Assembly (NCBI GenBank): GCA_038496445.1
Contig: JALMLS010000309.1
Coordinates: 186,001 to 250,000 of the forward strand
DNA from: Trichosphaerium sp. ATCC 40318
Taxonomy: Eukaryota > Discosea > Flabellinia > Trichosidae
Direction of reading: 5' to 3'
DNA: 64,000 nt
Shown here piece by piece: positions 50,094 to 63,377 of this stretch. Below the pieces are notes generated by a model. The model did not search any database. It worked only from the letters and a program-made list of their open reading frames with translations, and was not told where the DNA came from. Numbering within the stretch: position 1 is the stretch's first letter; the number at the start of each line of letters is the position of its first letter. A program made the translations under genes and the position numbers.

Positions 50094-52190
50094 CTAATGA
50101 AATGACAGGTTAGTGAACACTTGGGTATACTTTGAATTGTGGTCGTACAACATGTTAAAAGATCCTGAACCAGGGGCAGTCTCGAAAACTCTTATAGCTT
50201 GTTGAAGTCTTTCGGCAGTAACCAAGAAAACTTGATTCTATTTTATAACAAGTAAGAAAAAAAGAAGAAATATACTACTAGTAGTCCTTTTTTTGTTTTT
50301 AATAAGCTTACGTTGAAAAATATGATTCCTTCTCTTATTGAATCTGAAGTTAATTCCCAATTTGGTGCAGTACCAACAACATTAACATTACTACGGGAAA
50401 AGTAAGTGAGTTGTACTAAAAAACAGTTGAAGTAAAAGACGAAGCGTACTTGAAGATAATATTGACAGAGCCGACTGTATTGCTATCTCTGGTAGCGCCA
50501 ATATCCACTCCTCCAACAATATGTCCCGCTACCATGATGGTGCGAGCAACAGGGTCAAATGTAACTCTCATATTTCTTTCGATACATGTAACAGTAGTAG
50601 GACGCTAAAACCACAATAAGAACTTACATCACTAAAAAATTCTGGTAGCAACATACTCGGCCAGCATTATCCAACCGCATGCAATATGATGGTGGAGCTG
50701 GAGGGCCACTGGCATCGCCTAGAACGTATTGGCCTGTTGGAAATACACCTCCCGCGAGTGTAAAAGCGCTACATCCCGAAACAGGTGAGACTACAACAGG
50801 AGCATTTGTTGGTGAGTTGGTTGGTGGTGCAAAAGGCGCGTTCGTTGGGGTTAACTGTACAGGTGCGTTTGTAGGAGAGTTCGTTGGTTGTGGAACAGGT
50901 GCATTCGTAGGTGGCTCCGTTGGAGGCGGAAATGGTGCGTTAGTTGGAGCTGTTGTAAATGGGGCGTTTGTTGGAGCTGCTGTTTGTACTGGGGCGTTAG
51001 TAGGTGGTTGTGTTGGTGGTGGAACAGGTGCATTTGTTGGCGGCTGTGTTGGTGGAGGGAATGGCGCATTTGTAGGTGTTAGCACTGGAACAGGTGCGTT
51101 TGTTGGTGCTTGCGTTGGAGGAGGAAATGGGGCATTTGTTGGTGGGACAACTACAGGAACAGGGGCGTTTGTAGGAGGTTGTGTTGGTGGTGGGAATGGC
51201 GCATTTGTAGGTGTCAGTACGGGAACAGGTGCATTTGTTGGTGGCTGTGTTGGTGGAGGAAATGGCGCATTTGTAGGTGTTAGCACGGGAACAGGTGCAT
51301 TTGTTGGCGGCTGTGTTGGTGGAGGGAATGGCGCATTTGTAGGTGTTAGCACAGGAACAGGTGCGTTTGTTGGAGGTAGCGTTGGGGGTGCTACTGGAGC
51401 ATTCGTTGGAGAAGCTGTAACTTGCGCTTGGGCAATTACTCTAACAATGTTCTTCCACATGCACTGCGCGCTAGAAGGCCTTCTGAACATAACCCAAGCC
51501 TGCGTTATATGTGAGCACAGTTATATCTATCACGTGCGCATGAAGCGGTATCAAAAAACGAAAAATATACATACTTGTGCTGTCAAAGTGCCAACGTTTG
51601 TGGCAGGTGCTGTCCAAGTAAAGGACCTTGCGTCTGAAACGTCAAAGCGATTTCTATGACGTATGGAGTTTCTACAACCATCTACTAAGGCTACACCTGT
51701 AGTGTCGAACTTTGCATCATCCGCTATGAACGTCCCGTGTTCAGTTGAGTCATCTGGGTCGTAAATAGACATAAGGAATCCCTAAAAATCATTTTAACGG
51801 ACACAATACCTAACAAACAAAAAAAATCTCAGATTGTAGATTTTTCAGACAGAGTTTGTGTTACAATCGTTTTTTCGCTGTGTTTTACGTACGCGCCATT
51901 CTAAAGGGGCTGTCGCAGTAAAGGTAATTACGTATGTTTCACCTGGTACGTAACCTGAAGTAAATACCGTAGATACGATGTCACCAGGCAAGGAAGGTTG
52001 AGGTCTAATTAAATAAATTAAAGAAAGTGGGGAAGATAAAGAAGATTACGCACTCGTTCGAACACATACCAGGGCATATTGGAGAGGTGGCTGGACATAC
52101 CGATATAGGTGGTGTGAGGCCTCCAAATGACACAACGGTATGCAGAATGCAAGCAACAATCAAAACCAAGATAAGCTGTGAATGTTGCAT
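50094..52190 (-). CDS. Secreted Reeler-domain protein with PTNAP repeats
   Basis: Start 52190 encodes a signal peptide (LILVLIVACILHTVVSFGG). Exons 2-4 form a Reeler domain: GYVPGETYVITFTATAPLEW, RGFLMSIYDPDDS, GTFIADDAKF, then RSFTWTAPATNVGTLTAQ. A single exon (about 51,495-50,650) then carries about 17 copies of a Pro-rich unit, PTNAPVPPPTQP and variants, followed by a Cys-containing C-terminal part (GCSAFTLAGGVFPTG) and further exons to the stop at 50094 (NLSFH). Reeler domains occur in extracellular and defence-related proteins; PTNAP-type repeats are typical mucin-like spacers of protist surface proteins. The dense repeats create a long false open frame on the opposite strand. Likely extracellular or cell-wall associated. 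Confidence 0.7.
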
Positions 52191-52409
52191 TTTTTTTTCT
52201 AATTGCCGCTTTTTTCGGGTCTCTAAACAGTCAACTCAGGTAGAACATGTGAATTCCCAATACTTTGTCACGTGATCAAATGAAATGCTAGCAAAACTGG
52301 CATTGTAAGCCCGATGAATTTGTTCTGGGTCACAAAAAAATGAATTTTTCTTCTTTACATGGGTTGTCGTTTATTCAAGGAAGATACTTCTCAAAAGGTA
52401 GTTGGGTTG

Positions 52410-54408
52410 CTACTTTTGTTTGTCGAAATAAAACGTCTTTGCGAGCGTCATTGTGACATTTACAAACATTAGTATTATCCCAACTATAGCTAACAATAAA
52501 GCGCCAGCTTTCTTAATTGTCCATGGGTGCTTCTCCTTTAGTTTGTAGTAAAAACCTCCAGGTAATATATAGCAAATAATAGTGCTCCCAGTTGATCCGA
52601 CAAGAGAAAAAACCTACAAAAAAAAACAAGTCAAAACAAATCCTTTTTTTTTTCTTTAAAAGTATTGATCACGTGATATTTAAAAGAGGTGATCTTTTGT
52701 GCGTACCAAGTCTATATTGGGAACACGCCATGCAATCAGCCATGTGAAAACGACAATAAAGGTAGTGATGATAACATGTCTTGTGCGACGCCAGCCAAAC
52801 TTTGGGAAGAAGTTTCCAAAGATTAAATTCTCTATACATGCACGAGCTGGATGTGCTTGTAAAGGATACGAGAATGTTACCAATACAACAACAGCTATCC
52901 TTGCTATTGTAACCGGTATTGTAACAGGATCTAAAAAGGAATCAGAGGTGCCCCTTACAGCAGGATAAAAAAAAAGATGAACTCAACGCACAAGATTTTA
53001 GAAAATTGGAATCTACAGTCTCTCCAAACGTAAAGTATCCCATGACACCAGCGCAAAGGTATACCATAAAACAAGTGTATGTAGAAGTCAAGATAACGAT
53101 CCACATTTGAGGGCCATTGGCACGTTTTCTTCCCAACTCATTGTATATTGTGAAAAGCTACCCAAAAAAGGTTACAAAAAAAAACCAAAGTTAATAATTT
53201 TTTAACGTACGTTTTGGTGGCACGTGAAGGCAAATGTAAATATAGGTATGGCTGAGAATGTGTCAACTGAAAAATCCCAGTATCGCCAAGTAGATATTCT
53301 AGGTTTTTCTATGGCTTCACGATCGGCAAAGTATCCAGTTACCATCGCAATCACATAAGCAACAGATACAAGAGCAAGAATACTTTGAAAAAAAAAAAAG
53401 TAAATAAGTCATCCAACTTTTACAGAACAGTGCGCTACCTCGTATACTTTAAAAAGTCCATCTTTGGTAGTAAGCTCAACGGTACAATGAACACACCCAA
53501 GAGTACAGTTATCCAAAAGAGTCTATCCACAAGAAAACCTTCGTCTACACTAAAAAAAAAAGATTAAAAAAATGTGTACTAACAATAGTATCCATATTCT
53601 AACTAAAAAAAGAAACAATCCTCACCCGAACTCTTCTACAGCAGCAGGCATCAAATCTCCAATGACAATTAAATATGCGATACCTAAGCCAATACTTAGT
53701 ATACCCTAATTAAAGAGCAAGCACGTGAAACAAGAAAATCCAAGTTGTTCAGCCTCTCATACCAACACCTATACATTTAATAGCAACAGCAGTGTCAATC
53801 AGAATAGCTCCCCAAGGAAAAGTCTAAACAATAAAGTTAGTTAGGTGACAAGCATCATTACTTGGTTCGGTAGACATACCATTTTGGCTACAGCAAAATA
53901 GCTGCTTTTGCCTCTAACCTCACGTGAGCACACTGCCAATAAGTGCAATCCAAAAATTGCAGCACCTCCAGCACTTACAAGTAGCACTAAGCCAAATACA
54001 ATGCCTGTAATCCCAATTGCGTAAGGTAAGCCTAAAAATCGAGTTTAAGCGTTAAAAACAATAAATAACCTCTGTACCGAGTACACCGGCGCCTAATATC
54101 GTATTTGTAAGGTTTATGTAGGAACTAATGACACTGGCATGTTTTTTATTGTCTACCTGTTCAACAGTGCCTAAAAACCGCCTAGTAAGCGCGTGATTGC
54201 TTTATCTCACGAATTCCGTGTTTAACTCGGGATAATACGTACCTAATAAGGCGTGGCCTTCTTTAGATAGTGTATTGTCTGCCTGATACGAGTCAGACGC
54301 TATATCACCGTCTAGTGGCACATGACCCGGGTTTTCGTCACTAACTATCAGTGCTACGTTGTGTTCATCCTCTTGTATACCTTCAATGCTAGCAGTAGAC
54401 GCCGTCAT
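52410..54408 (-). CDS. Amino-acid transporter, AAAP/SLC38 type
   Basis: About twelve exons from ATG 54408 (MTASTASIEGIQED), a soluble N-terminal tail of about 65 residues, then about eleven membrane helices. Recognisable parts: NLTNTILGAGVLG (first helix, the AAAP signature), VFGLVLLVSAGGAAIFGLHLL, FPWGAILIDTAVAIKCIGV, FWITVLLGVFIVPLSLL, FTFAFTCHQN, CFMVYLCAGVMGYFTFGE, and the last helix LLLAIVGIILMFVNVTMTLA before the stop at 52410. The family moves neutral amino acids by proton or sodium coupling across vacuolar or plasma membranes. The upstream start is taken because the longer frame begins with TTG. Exon joints at small introns are approximate. Confidence 0.8.
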
Positions 54409-54726
54409 TTGCTGTGGAAAGTTCTCAATGAAAAGCAGTGACCAGAAGGCAAGAATATGATACTTCAACTTTATTTGTTGTACAGCACTCCAACAACTTT
54501 TAAGAGCACGTGCTCAAACGAAGACAGCTTAACGTTTGACTGACGCCGACCTTTGCGTTGAGATAACTGTCGGAAAACAGCCGTGAAAAAGGTGGTATTT
54601 CGGAGCATCTAACTTGGTTCTACAGATAAAGTGGTAACACTGGTTTTTTGACAAGATATGAAGTTCTTGGGGTTATGTATTTGACAATCTTTACTTTTTT
54701 TTTAATTGAATTCTTTTTTTTTTTAA
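54409..54726. other. Intergenic spacer
   Basis: Promoter of the transporter gene and 3' end of the ABC transporter. Holds a CACGTG near 54508. Nothing else seen. Confidence 0.4.
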
Positions 54727-57700
54727 TTATGCGTCTTCGTCACATTGTTCTTCTTGATCATCTTCTTGTTCTTCATTGTTCTCATCATTATCACCATATA
54801 CGTTTCGAAAGTCGTTCAATACTACACTCTCTTCGTTCAAAATCTCGCACACTTCTACGAGTCGCTTCTTTAATTGTGGTATTTGTCCCAAATTACTCTC
54901 TAGCTTTGATTTCTCATCCTTCAGTGACATGCGCACTTCAGCGTTATTCATCGGTGTGAATTGTACACCTCCTTGACCTACCAAACGTATCAACAATAGT
55001 TGCATCTTCAACTTCAAAACCAAACAAAGTACGTACCATCAAACTGTAGGAGGTAGTTGTGGAACTTCCAGAGTGAAGGACGATGTGTCACTGTCATGAG
55101 TGTGATACCTTCGTCAATGGCGTGTTGGTACATTTTACCTAAGTATTGATGTAAGCGCTTGAATGTAAGGAAATCTATGTGCAAACAGTAGTACCTTCAA
55201 CATCAATAGAGACAGCAGATGTGCACTCATCCAAAATAGCATATTTCGGTTTATGATAAAAAAGGCGTGCAACACCAACACGTTGCTTCTCTCCTCCTGA
55301 TAATACATCTTTCCAGTTTTTCTCAGAGTTCCATCCGCCTTCTCTAAAGAGAACCTGGTTAACCACCCGTTGTCAACATCAAAACACTTACCTCTCAACA
55401 ATATAGCGTAGGTTGACCCACTCGAGGATGTCCATCAAGTCACTACAATTGAGTTAATTGTTTGCCAATCTCAGATATATTTTTTTTTGGTACTTACGCA
55501 TCGTTGACGCCCTTTGCTTTCATCTCTTCGACAGAGTGTGGATAGATGATTTGGTCTCTAAGGGAGCCAAGGTACAAATATGGTCTTTGTGGAATGTAGA
55601 ACATCTCTTTTGGTGCAGGTCGAGTCATAGAGCCACTGTACACAGGCCATAGTCCACCCAAGATTCTGGAGAAAAAGGATTAGAACAAGGGTAAAAAATG
55701 GGAGTTTGGAGTACCTGAACAATGAGGACTTTCCGCATCCGTTTGGTCCAGTAATTAGCAAGTGCATACCAGGTTCGATTGTGCAGTTAAGAGCCTTAAC
55801 AAGGACATCACCATTTGGTGATACAATTGGCATATCCTTAAAATCAATCTTATCGGCAATAATGACCTATCGAGAATATATGAGTCACAGCAAGCAAGTA
55901 TTTATGGTTTTGATATTGATAATTATTTTAAGTCAGGGTTTGGATGATTTGATCTCACAGTCACTTCCGCAGCAAGCCGCAGTAGTGATTCAAACACGCA
56001 ATAGTAGTCATCATGTTATTAAACAAAAAAAGAGGCAGCCATTCAAGCAAATAGATGCCGCCAAGAGTTGAAAGATGTTTTGGTAAAAACAAAGAAAACT
56101 AGGTTGTTTTAATACCTTGCCACGTTTAGACATATCAATCTTAACGTTTGTGTTCACAGTCTTGACGTATGAGCCTTGGGATACACCCCTAGTAGCGAAA
56201 ATAAGTACAGTGGTTTGAACAAACGTTAAAGGTGATTGACATACTTGAACACTTCCAACATTTCGTATACACGTGAAGTGTATCCAGCCAACTCATTAAT
56301 ATCCTTAGCAGCAAGCATCATACGCTCAAGTGCTTCAGAAGCGCTATATCGGGTAAGTGGGAGAAAAATACAAGAGCTGGAGTTGCGTACCTGACGAGTA
56401 GTTTTCTGCTTGTGACGTAGTCTTGGGTTCTTGTCGATATTGTTTCATTGTCAGTCTGTGCTCTGTCTTTGTCAAAGAAGAAAGATGGGATGGCAATCAT
56501 AGATAGGCCAACAGCAGACCAGCAATATTTCATAATGAAGCCCTGTTTTTCAAGCATTAGTTTTTGTTTGAAACGAAAAGCTGTTTTAAATTGTCGAAGA
56601 TATCTATGCTTACCTCCATTGTGTTGTAGAGAATTCTCACTTTGTAAATTTCATTCATGTGCTTTACAAGGTTCAAGTAACCACGTTGTAGAATACCAAG
56701 TTCAGCGTAGTGGCCACCATAAAAGGCAATTTCTTCAGCGTTGGAAATGAGCCTGCAAATAAAATTTAAAAATTGATTCGAGGTTCATTAAAAAAGGTCG
56801 CTACCTGCTGTGTACAAAACGAAGAAGTCCTTCTAGTTTAGCTTGCTCTTTGACAAGTTTTCCAAAAGGAGGTTGCATCCATCTGAGGAATACACCCTTG
56901 TTTACAAGTTAATAATGTTTAAATTTTTTTTGTTTCTAAACGTACCGATAAGTACGTCATACCAAATCCAAATATTGTTGGTATGAGCGTAGAGCTCGTT
57001 CCAGTTTTAGCTGCAGCAAGAGAAAATAACTCATAGGACATGAGGGCAACATCTAATACTGGTTTTGACCTAAACACCGATTTAGTAATCCGATAAAAAA
57101 ATTAAAAGGTTGAATGAGTACAATTGACTGTGAAGATGAGCGAGGAAGGAACAGAATCGCGAAATATCCTCAGTTAAGCATTGATCGGCATTAGTCAAGC
57201 GAGAATCCAAGTTATCAACTCTAAAAAAAATGTCACGTGACCCGCAAAGGCAACAAAAAGATGGGAAAAAAAAAAAAAAAAAAGGTACCTGTAGTAAGTT
57301 TCATTCTTCATGTACAAACCGTATGAGTGCTCAACAAGTTTTGTACGGAATGCAATAGCTAGTTTGCTTTCCAAAAATTTAATCATAGCGTTAATATATG
57401 TAGCAGGTACAGCTACACCCAACCACCAACACATATTGATAACAAACTACAAAAAAGGTGAACAAGGAAAAAATCAGAAAAAAAAAAAACGTGTCTAGCC
57501 ACAGAAAAAGGAAAGAGGTTGTTCTAATCCACGTGGGTCAAAAAAGACTAATTATACACGTGATAGATGCGTAATTCAGCTTTTTTTTTAAAGTGCTAAG
57601 TTGTTGACTTGTTTCGGTAAATACCTGGTTCCCGTTTCTGTCAACAAGTGATTTTACAATTGATCCATCTAGTTTAGCGACCCATATGCTTAAAAATGTG

Positions 57701-58123
57701 CTAAAAAATTGTCAATTACTACACCACACGCCTAGGCGTAATTTTCAAGCGTAAATAATACGTACCGAGCAACCAAAAACGCTGTGTGAAGCACTAGTAG
57801 CATAAATTCTTTGGATTGAAAGCCAGGGATGACAATACGCAGCAAGAAGACTAGTTGTTTTCCAAACTCTGGATTGCGTCTAGACCTTTTTTTCTTTCTC
57901 CCATCGCCTACTGCAAGCTCTGAACCTGTTTTTTCCACTTTACGGCGTTTTGTGCCGTAGTAAATTAAGGCTACTAATGCGCCACCCAATAGAATCTTCT
58001 TAGGGTGTTTACTGACTACTTTAATTTAGAAATGAATCACAAAACGATGTCCTTACCTCCATGAGTCACAGAATATGATATAGTCTTTATCAAGTGTTGA
58101 AACGCCGTAGCTACAGAGCTCAT
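54727..58123 (-). CDS. ABCD: Peroxisomal ABC half-transporter, ABCD family
   Basis: Multi-exon gene from ATG 58123 ([18 protein letters not shown]) to 54727. A membrane domain with the ABCD-specific parts: [76 protein letters not shown]. The nucleotide-binding domain has Walker [10 protein letters not shown] (about 55,735), [13 protein letters not shown], signature VLSGGEKQR (about 55,295), and Walker [12 protein letters not shown]. The C-terminus is an acidic tail ([14 protein letters not shown]). Homologous to ALDP/PMP70 transporters that bring acyl-CoAs into peroxisomes, working as dimers. The N-terminal region has a Lys/Arg patch ([15 protein letters not shown]) before the first helices, typical of peroxisome-targeted members. 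Confidence 0.87.
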
Positions 58124-58699
58124 GACGTAAAAAAAAAGACAACAACAGTTTCTGCTGGTTCTTCCTTTATTCCCTCTGTTTTACGATTTTTGTGCGTAAT
58201 CGCTGACTTCTACGTAAAATAGCACAGTTGGCAACTGAAGCACTGAAGTACACGATGGTCAGCTGGAGTCTTCGGCTCTTTTTTTTTTGAAACTGTTGTT
58301 TGCTGATTTCAGCTGTCACTTAGGACGCCAAACAATACTGTCATATGGTTTGAGTAGAATGTTACGGTTCCAGGCTTGTCGGAGGGTCTTGTTCTCTCAA
58401 AAAACTACAACACGCGCAAAACAGCGGTAACCGTTACCTTTCGCTCTGATTGTTAAACTCCTGTAGAAATATAAGCGTATGGAGCCGCTCTGGGAGTAAT
58501 GCAATAAGAAATAACCGAAAGCGGGCAAGAGGCGTCCTAAGGCGTAGTATTGCGCCAGGATCCCTTCAACCTCATTTTCGTTCAGTTGGCATGCCAATTA
58601 CACAAAGGCGATATGACGCTACTTTCCTGTACATCAAGGCAAGCAATATGCGAAAGCTATCCTATGTTTAGTTGAAGCCAACATTGTTTTAAGATAGCA
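58124..58699. promoter_or_regulatory. Bidirectional promoter region
   Basis: About 575 bp between the divergent starts of the ABCD transporter (58123, minus) and the ATPase gene (58700, plus). Short frames within it look random. Contains no visible TATA element. Confidence 0.4.
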
Positions 58700-61200
58700 A
58701 TGGCTGTTCTGTCTACTGGTGGTGTTGCTATCGGTTACTATGTTCTTGAAGGCTTAAAAAGGCGCAAGTCTAGACAATACGCGGCAATAAGGTAAGCTAA
58801 AAATAAATTGAGCACGTGAGCTCACGCGCATGCACATTAATTTTCTTTCAAATTTTTGAAAAAGTTTAGATTAGGGTACCTTTTTTTCTGTTGACACGTG
58901 ATAGAGATATGTTGTATCATCCAGCAGAAATACATTTAAATACTCTACCTGGAAGTAGTGATGACTGGTTGGAAGTCGATCGCGGTAGTGAACTAAAGGT
59001 GAGTACAAGCTCGTTGTTAATGTTTTAGTTTCACCTGATTTCATTGTTTTTGCAGTCTATAGAGAGATACTTGAATAGTCAGCTTCCAGGTCCTACTGTA
59101 ATTATAGGTCCTTCAGGTTCAGGTAAAACTAACATGATAAAAAGGGTAAGCTAGAATATAACATTGTTTTACAAACACTTTGCGTTGTAGGTTCTAAATG
59201 GGCGCAAAATGACTCTTTATGTTGACTTTCGTAAAGATCCTGTACTTACAGGTTCGTCCTGTTTTTTTTTTCTCAAACTCACTCTGAACTCTTCTTTAGG
59301 TGAAGACTTCATGTATCTATTCGTTACTTCCTTGGTACTTGTTACATCAGTATTTTTTTTGCTTTTTCTAAGGGACATGCCTTTAGGGTTACTACATTCC
59401 CAGTCCTTCAGAAGTAATGCAACGTGTATTCAATTCACAAGGAACCAAAGGGCGTGAGTCACATACCACGTAATAAGGAAAATAGCTCACGTGATACGTT
59501 AAGGTATAACATCAGAGGATGCCGAAAAAGCATTACAATGTCTAATCGATGTGCTTCGAGATCAAAAAGCGCAGGGATGGAAAGATGGTGTACCACTTAT
59601 ATGCCTTGATGGTACACCCGTATAAAATCTTGTCTTTACCTTAATTACTATAGAGTATCATCGGGTACGACCACAAGACGGCAAAGAAGTTGATGTAAGA
59701 AATTCAAACAACCTTTTTTTGAACTAAAACAACTGTAGGCAGATGGATTTTTTCCAAAGGTATGCAGTTGGTGCATCACACTAGTTTATGTGTGTATAGT
59801 TTATGGATTGGATCGTATATGTTGCCGATGCCCGCCTTGCTAACATAGTGTTTGTGACAAGCTACGATAGCTCTAGGACTGATTTAGATACACGTGCGCA
59901 CTAATTTCTTGATACTGTGACTAAACATTATTAGACGCGGCGTTTATGGCACGACGAACACACGTGTTCATTGACTATCCACAAAAACAGAAAATAGAAC
60001 AACATCTACGGGCTGTTATTGATGCCGGCAACATGCAATCACTACCTCTGAAGGCTATAAATACAATTGTACAGTGCATAGGAGGTGACTTGGAAGATTT
60101 AGATAAACTCACAGCTGCATTACAACGAGGAGAAGATTGGTTATCTCAACTCAAGAGGTACCGATGGTTTTGTACTGTGGACAATCTTGAGTCTGTTTGT
60201 TTAATCCATGGTGATAGGATGGTAACTGATCAAATGAACTTTGTTGAAGAAAAACTTGAGCAAGTGTTGAATCCCGCTGCAATAAATGGCGGTAACGGTG
60301 ATAAAAAGCGCGTTTTTGAATGCTATCTTAGGCTTTGGAAGCTCATGGTATGATGCTAATGTTTTCTTTAATTTTGTTCCCGTGGCTGTACGCTCATACC
60401 TTGTACTAGGAACGGTTGCGTGATAGGGAACATATAAATAGACGTAAATTGATCATTGATATCTTTTTGGAATATGGTCGAGAACTCGATGATTATACAT
60501 CTCAAGGACTCATTTCTTATGTCAACCCAGCGCGTGGGCACCACCAAAATGCCAATCAACCCAATACTGAAATGGATGAGGATATTGTACGCACTACTAG
60601 CTTACCATACTATCAGGTAACCTAAACCGCTATGTAGGAGGGTGACAATGAACCCATTATACTTAATGAATCTATGGATGCCGTCATGGTATCAGCAGCA
60701 TCACCTTGCATGCGGTACTTAAACTTCAGTTCATTACAACATTAATACGTTGACTAGTATGGCATTTAAGACTCTCACAAATGATGCGAAAATGATTGCG
60801 AAAGCACAGTACATTCAAAATACTCTCGAGAAGATAGAGGTAATAAAAACCAACGAACACGTGATGTTAATCGACAATGTTAGTGCCAAGAGACTATTAC
60901 TTCTTTGGAGGAAAAAGAACGATACCTACACCAACTGAGAAAGGACTATGATGGTCAGCTATTGCAGTATGTTAAAAATAAAGACGTACTAAAAGAGGAA
61001 CTTGGAGAAGCCATTTATGAAGACAGAAAACAACAGGTGCTAAAGCTTTGTGATGACGTTGAACAAGAATGGAGGGTACATACAATACACTAGTTGTTCG
61101 TTTTGTTAAACTAAATATTCAACCTTAGGAGAACCTTGAAACTTTGACTAAAAATAGGAGAAAATTGGTAAAACTTGACAAAAACACAAATGTAATATAA
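58700..61200 (+). CDS. RNA12/Yme2-like AAA+ ATPase
   Basis: About fifteen exons. Begins with a hydrophobic stretch (MAVLSTGGVAIGYYVL) followed by Arg/Lys, compatible with an organelle-targeting or membrane segment. Walker A GPSGSGKT near 59,115; a strand MTLYVDFR; a DVLRDQ...VPLICLDG Walker B-like region near 59,600; ANIVFVTSYDSSRTD sensor-like region near 59,850; then the segment QCIGGDLEDLDKLTAALQRG typical of RNA12/Yme2 proteins. The C-terminal part (NINRRKLIIDIFLEYG, LISYVNP, MAFKTLTNDAKMIAKA, then a charged coiled coil to NTNVI at 61200) matches the helical tail of the same family in fungi, where Yme2 acts in the mitochondrial inner membrane on DNA. One intron, 60616-60636, appears to be only 21 nt. 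Confidence 0.6.
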
Positions 61201-61523
61201 AAAACTATGCTATCCTCTGTTGGTTTGTTTAACAATTCTCAGAAAAAAGCGCAACGGTTAGTTAGTTTTTGATGAAATCACGTGTTTTAGAGTCTTATTG
61301 ACAACCTTGTATAGAAAATAGCTCGTTTTGTAGTTAAACTCGACTTTAATCTAAAAGTTGTTCTATCCATCGCTCGTGCCTTTGGCTCATCGAACCGTGC
61401 AGTAGTGAATAGTTGAAGGACTACTTGTGCCACACAATACATTTCTTTATATTGCTAAGAATAAACCGTTTCCGTTCACAAGTGTGCAGTCCACCGCCTA
61501 AAATACCATTTCGCGAATAACAA
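61201..61523. other. Intergenic spacer
   Basis: About 320 bp upstream of the next gene, with a TCACGTGTT at about 61,278. Nothing recognised beyond a likely promoter. Confidence 0.4.
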
Positions 61524-63377
61524 ATGTGGCAACATCTCATTGTTTTTTTCTCAACTCTTTCTGTAATATCAGTTACACCTACAACGATACTCCCTCCCCT
61601 CATTGAGGCGGATACTGTTCTCAACGCTACTTACAGTCCGTACCTTTTTAATACATCCATCGCCAATGTAATAGCAACCCTCGAACTGGAGCCTGGCTCG
61701 GTTTTGTACACAAACGCCAACATTGTATTCAAGGGTAGTGGATACCTAAAAGCTCACGGTAACGCCACGCACTACGTTGAAATCATCGGAAATAATACAG
61801 GCAGAATATCGCTTGGCGATATTTCGAAGAAAAAACGAATAGACATGCAATATGGACAACTTTCGAACTTAGTCATTCAAACAAAAAGTACAAACCTCAA
61901 CAACGTACTTTGTGAAAACGTCAAAATTATAGTAAACGCAAACGTCACCTATAGCTTTATAGAGATGAGGGAATCATCAATCAATGCTATCCAAGAGAAC
62001 TCAACAACGTTTGAAGACAGTACATTTATTGACGTGGAACTTTACTTCAATGGCAATCCCTACATGATGACATATGCGTCCCTGTATTTAAAAAGATGTA
62101 AGTTCTTAGCAAACATTCCTTTTCCAAGACAAGGGTATTCACAAACTCCAATAAGCCTAGAAGAAAGTTCTTGGAACACAAAATATATCGATAATTCAAT
62201 TCAGTTCAGAAAAGTCATACAATCAACTATCGCTGTTAACAGCACTCACAACAGTATCAGTGCTATTACGTTGTTTCCTTACAACATGAGGTGTAGTACA
62301 TTCAACGTCACCAATACAGAAGTAATAATTGACTTATGTTCAGACAGTTTCCATTGTTTTGATAACTACAGAGGACTCTTGTTCCAAAACAATACTATTC
62401 ACGCTGATGCTCTTTCATCGATTAATGTAGATACGGCTCTCAATTTTAAGCCTATTCTTCGCGACAATACTATCTATTCATCTAATGTAACAATTAATAA
62501 TCTCTCCCCAGCGTTTATGTACAACAATGTTTTTTGGCCTACACGTGATGATACTAAGAATAACACAAAAACCAAGAGCTTTACAGCAGCACCATTAACA
62601 ACATGAATGTCATTTTGAAAGGGTCTATCAAGGAATCATCTCTACTATTCGGCACCATCGTTACTTTGATGGATTTTGATGATGTGGATATATCCAATAA
62701 TTATTGGGTACAACAAACTTTACAGCTATCAAATCAAGAGTCTGTGATGTACACTGTGACCTACAAAAGGCTTTGCTACAATCAAGCCAATACTATCAAC
62801 ATATCCACCACCTGTTTCAAATCCTACGTCATCCCCTTCTTTTGATCCCCCTTCTTCCCCTACTTTTGCTGCCCCTACAAAAATCCCAGTCCTCCACGTG
62901 CGGTGCCACCCAGTGCCCCAGTGCATTCACCAAGTACAAACACAACAGCACCAACGTTCAACACAACAGCACCCACGACACTGCCAACATACGCCGCGCC
63001 ATATTCTCCAGTACATAATTCTACGCCTACGAGTGCACCAGCAAAGAACCCAATAGCACGTACGTGTCAAAAAAAAAAGACGATGCCATTTTGGACAAAA
63101 CTAACACTTCACAGCGTCACAACCACCAGCGATTACACCTTCTATCTCGCCAACCACTGTACCAATTGTTAGTCCTGTCACGCCCACAACAAGAGTACCT
63201 TCGCTGAGTCCCTCAAAAGAGCCTACTGCGACAAAAAAGTCTGGCTATTCTGCTTTAGCTTTTGGCTTAGTAGGTGGCATACTATCTCTGATTATTGTAG
63301 TACTTGCTGTTATCATTGGAATACTTGTATTCAAGCTTAAACAAGGTAGACAAACAGTAGAGTATTCACGCATGTAG
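61524..63377 (+). CDS. Surface protein with beta-helix-like ectodomain and C-terminal membrane anchor
   Basis: Start 61524 encodes a signal peptide (MWQHLIVFFSTLSVISV). The ectodomain (exon 1 to about 62540) is rich in Asn/Thr glycosylation sites and has the stacked short-strand pattern of parallel beta-helices (VEIIGNNTGRISLGDIS, YGQLSNLVIQTKSTNLNNVL, LLFQNNTIHADALSSINVDT). Later exons include ESSLLFGTIVTLMDFDDVDI, then a Pro/Thr/Ser stalk (APTFNTTAPTTLPTYAA, PVTPTTRVPSLSP). The end has one hydrophobic helix (FGLVGGILSLIIVVLAVIIG) and a short basic tail, stop 63375-63377. A type I surface protein; role unknown. The intron near 62,545-62,590 could not be fixed with certainty. Confidence 0.6.

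Noticed and set aside
51000-51420. CRISPR-like regular repeat array
   Set aside because: The repeats are in frame, coding for PTNAP units, with no unique spacers of constant length, and the sequence is eukaryotic.
50679-51659. 326-codon Gly-rich open frame on the plus strand
   Set aside because: It is the antisense shadow of the PTNAP repeat exon; its regularity comes entirely from the repeats of the minus-strand Reeler gene.
58397-58671. Short frames on both strands in the ABCD/ATPase spacer
   Set aside because: Overlapping frames on opposite strands with no domain or signal; more likely promoter sequence.
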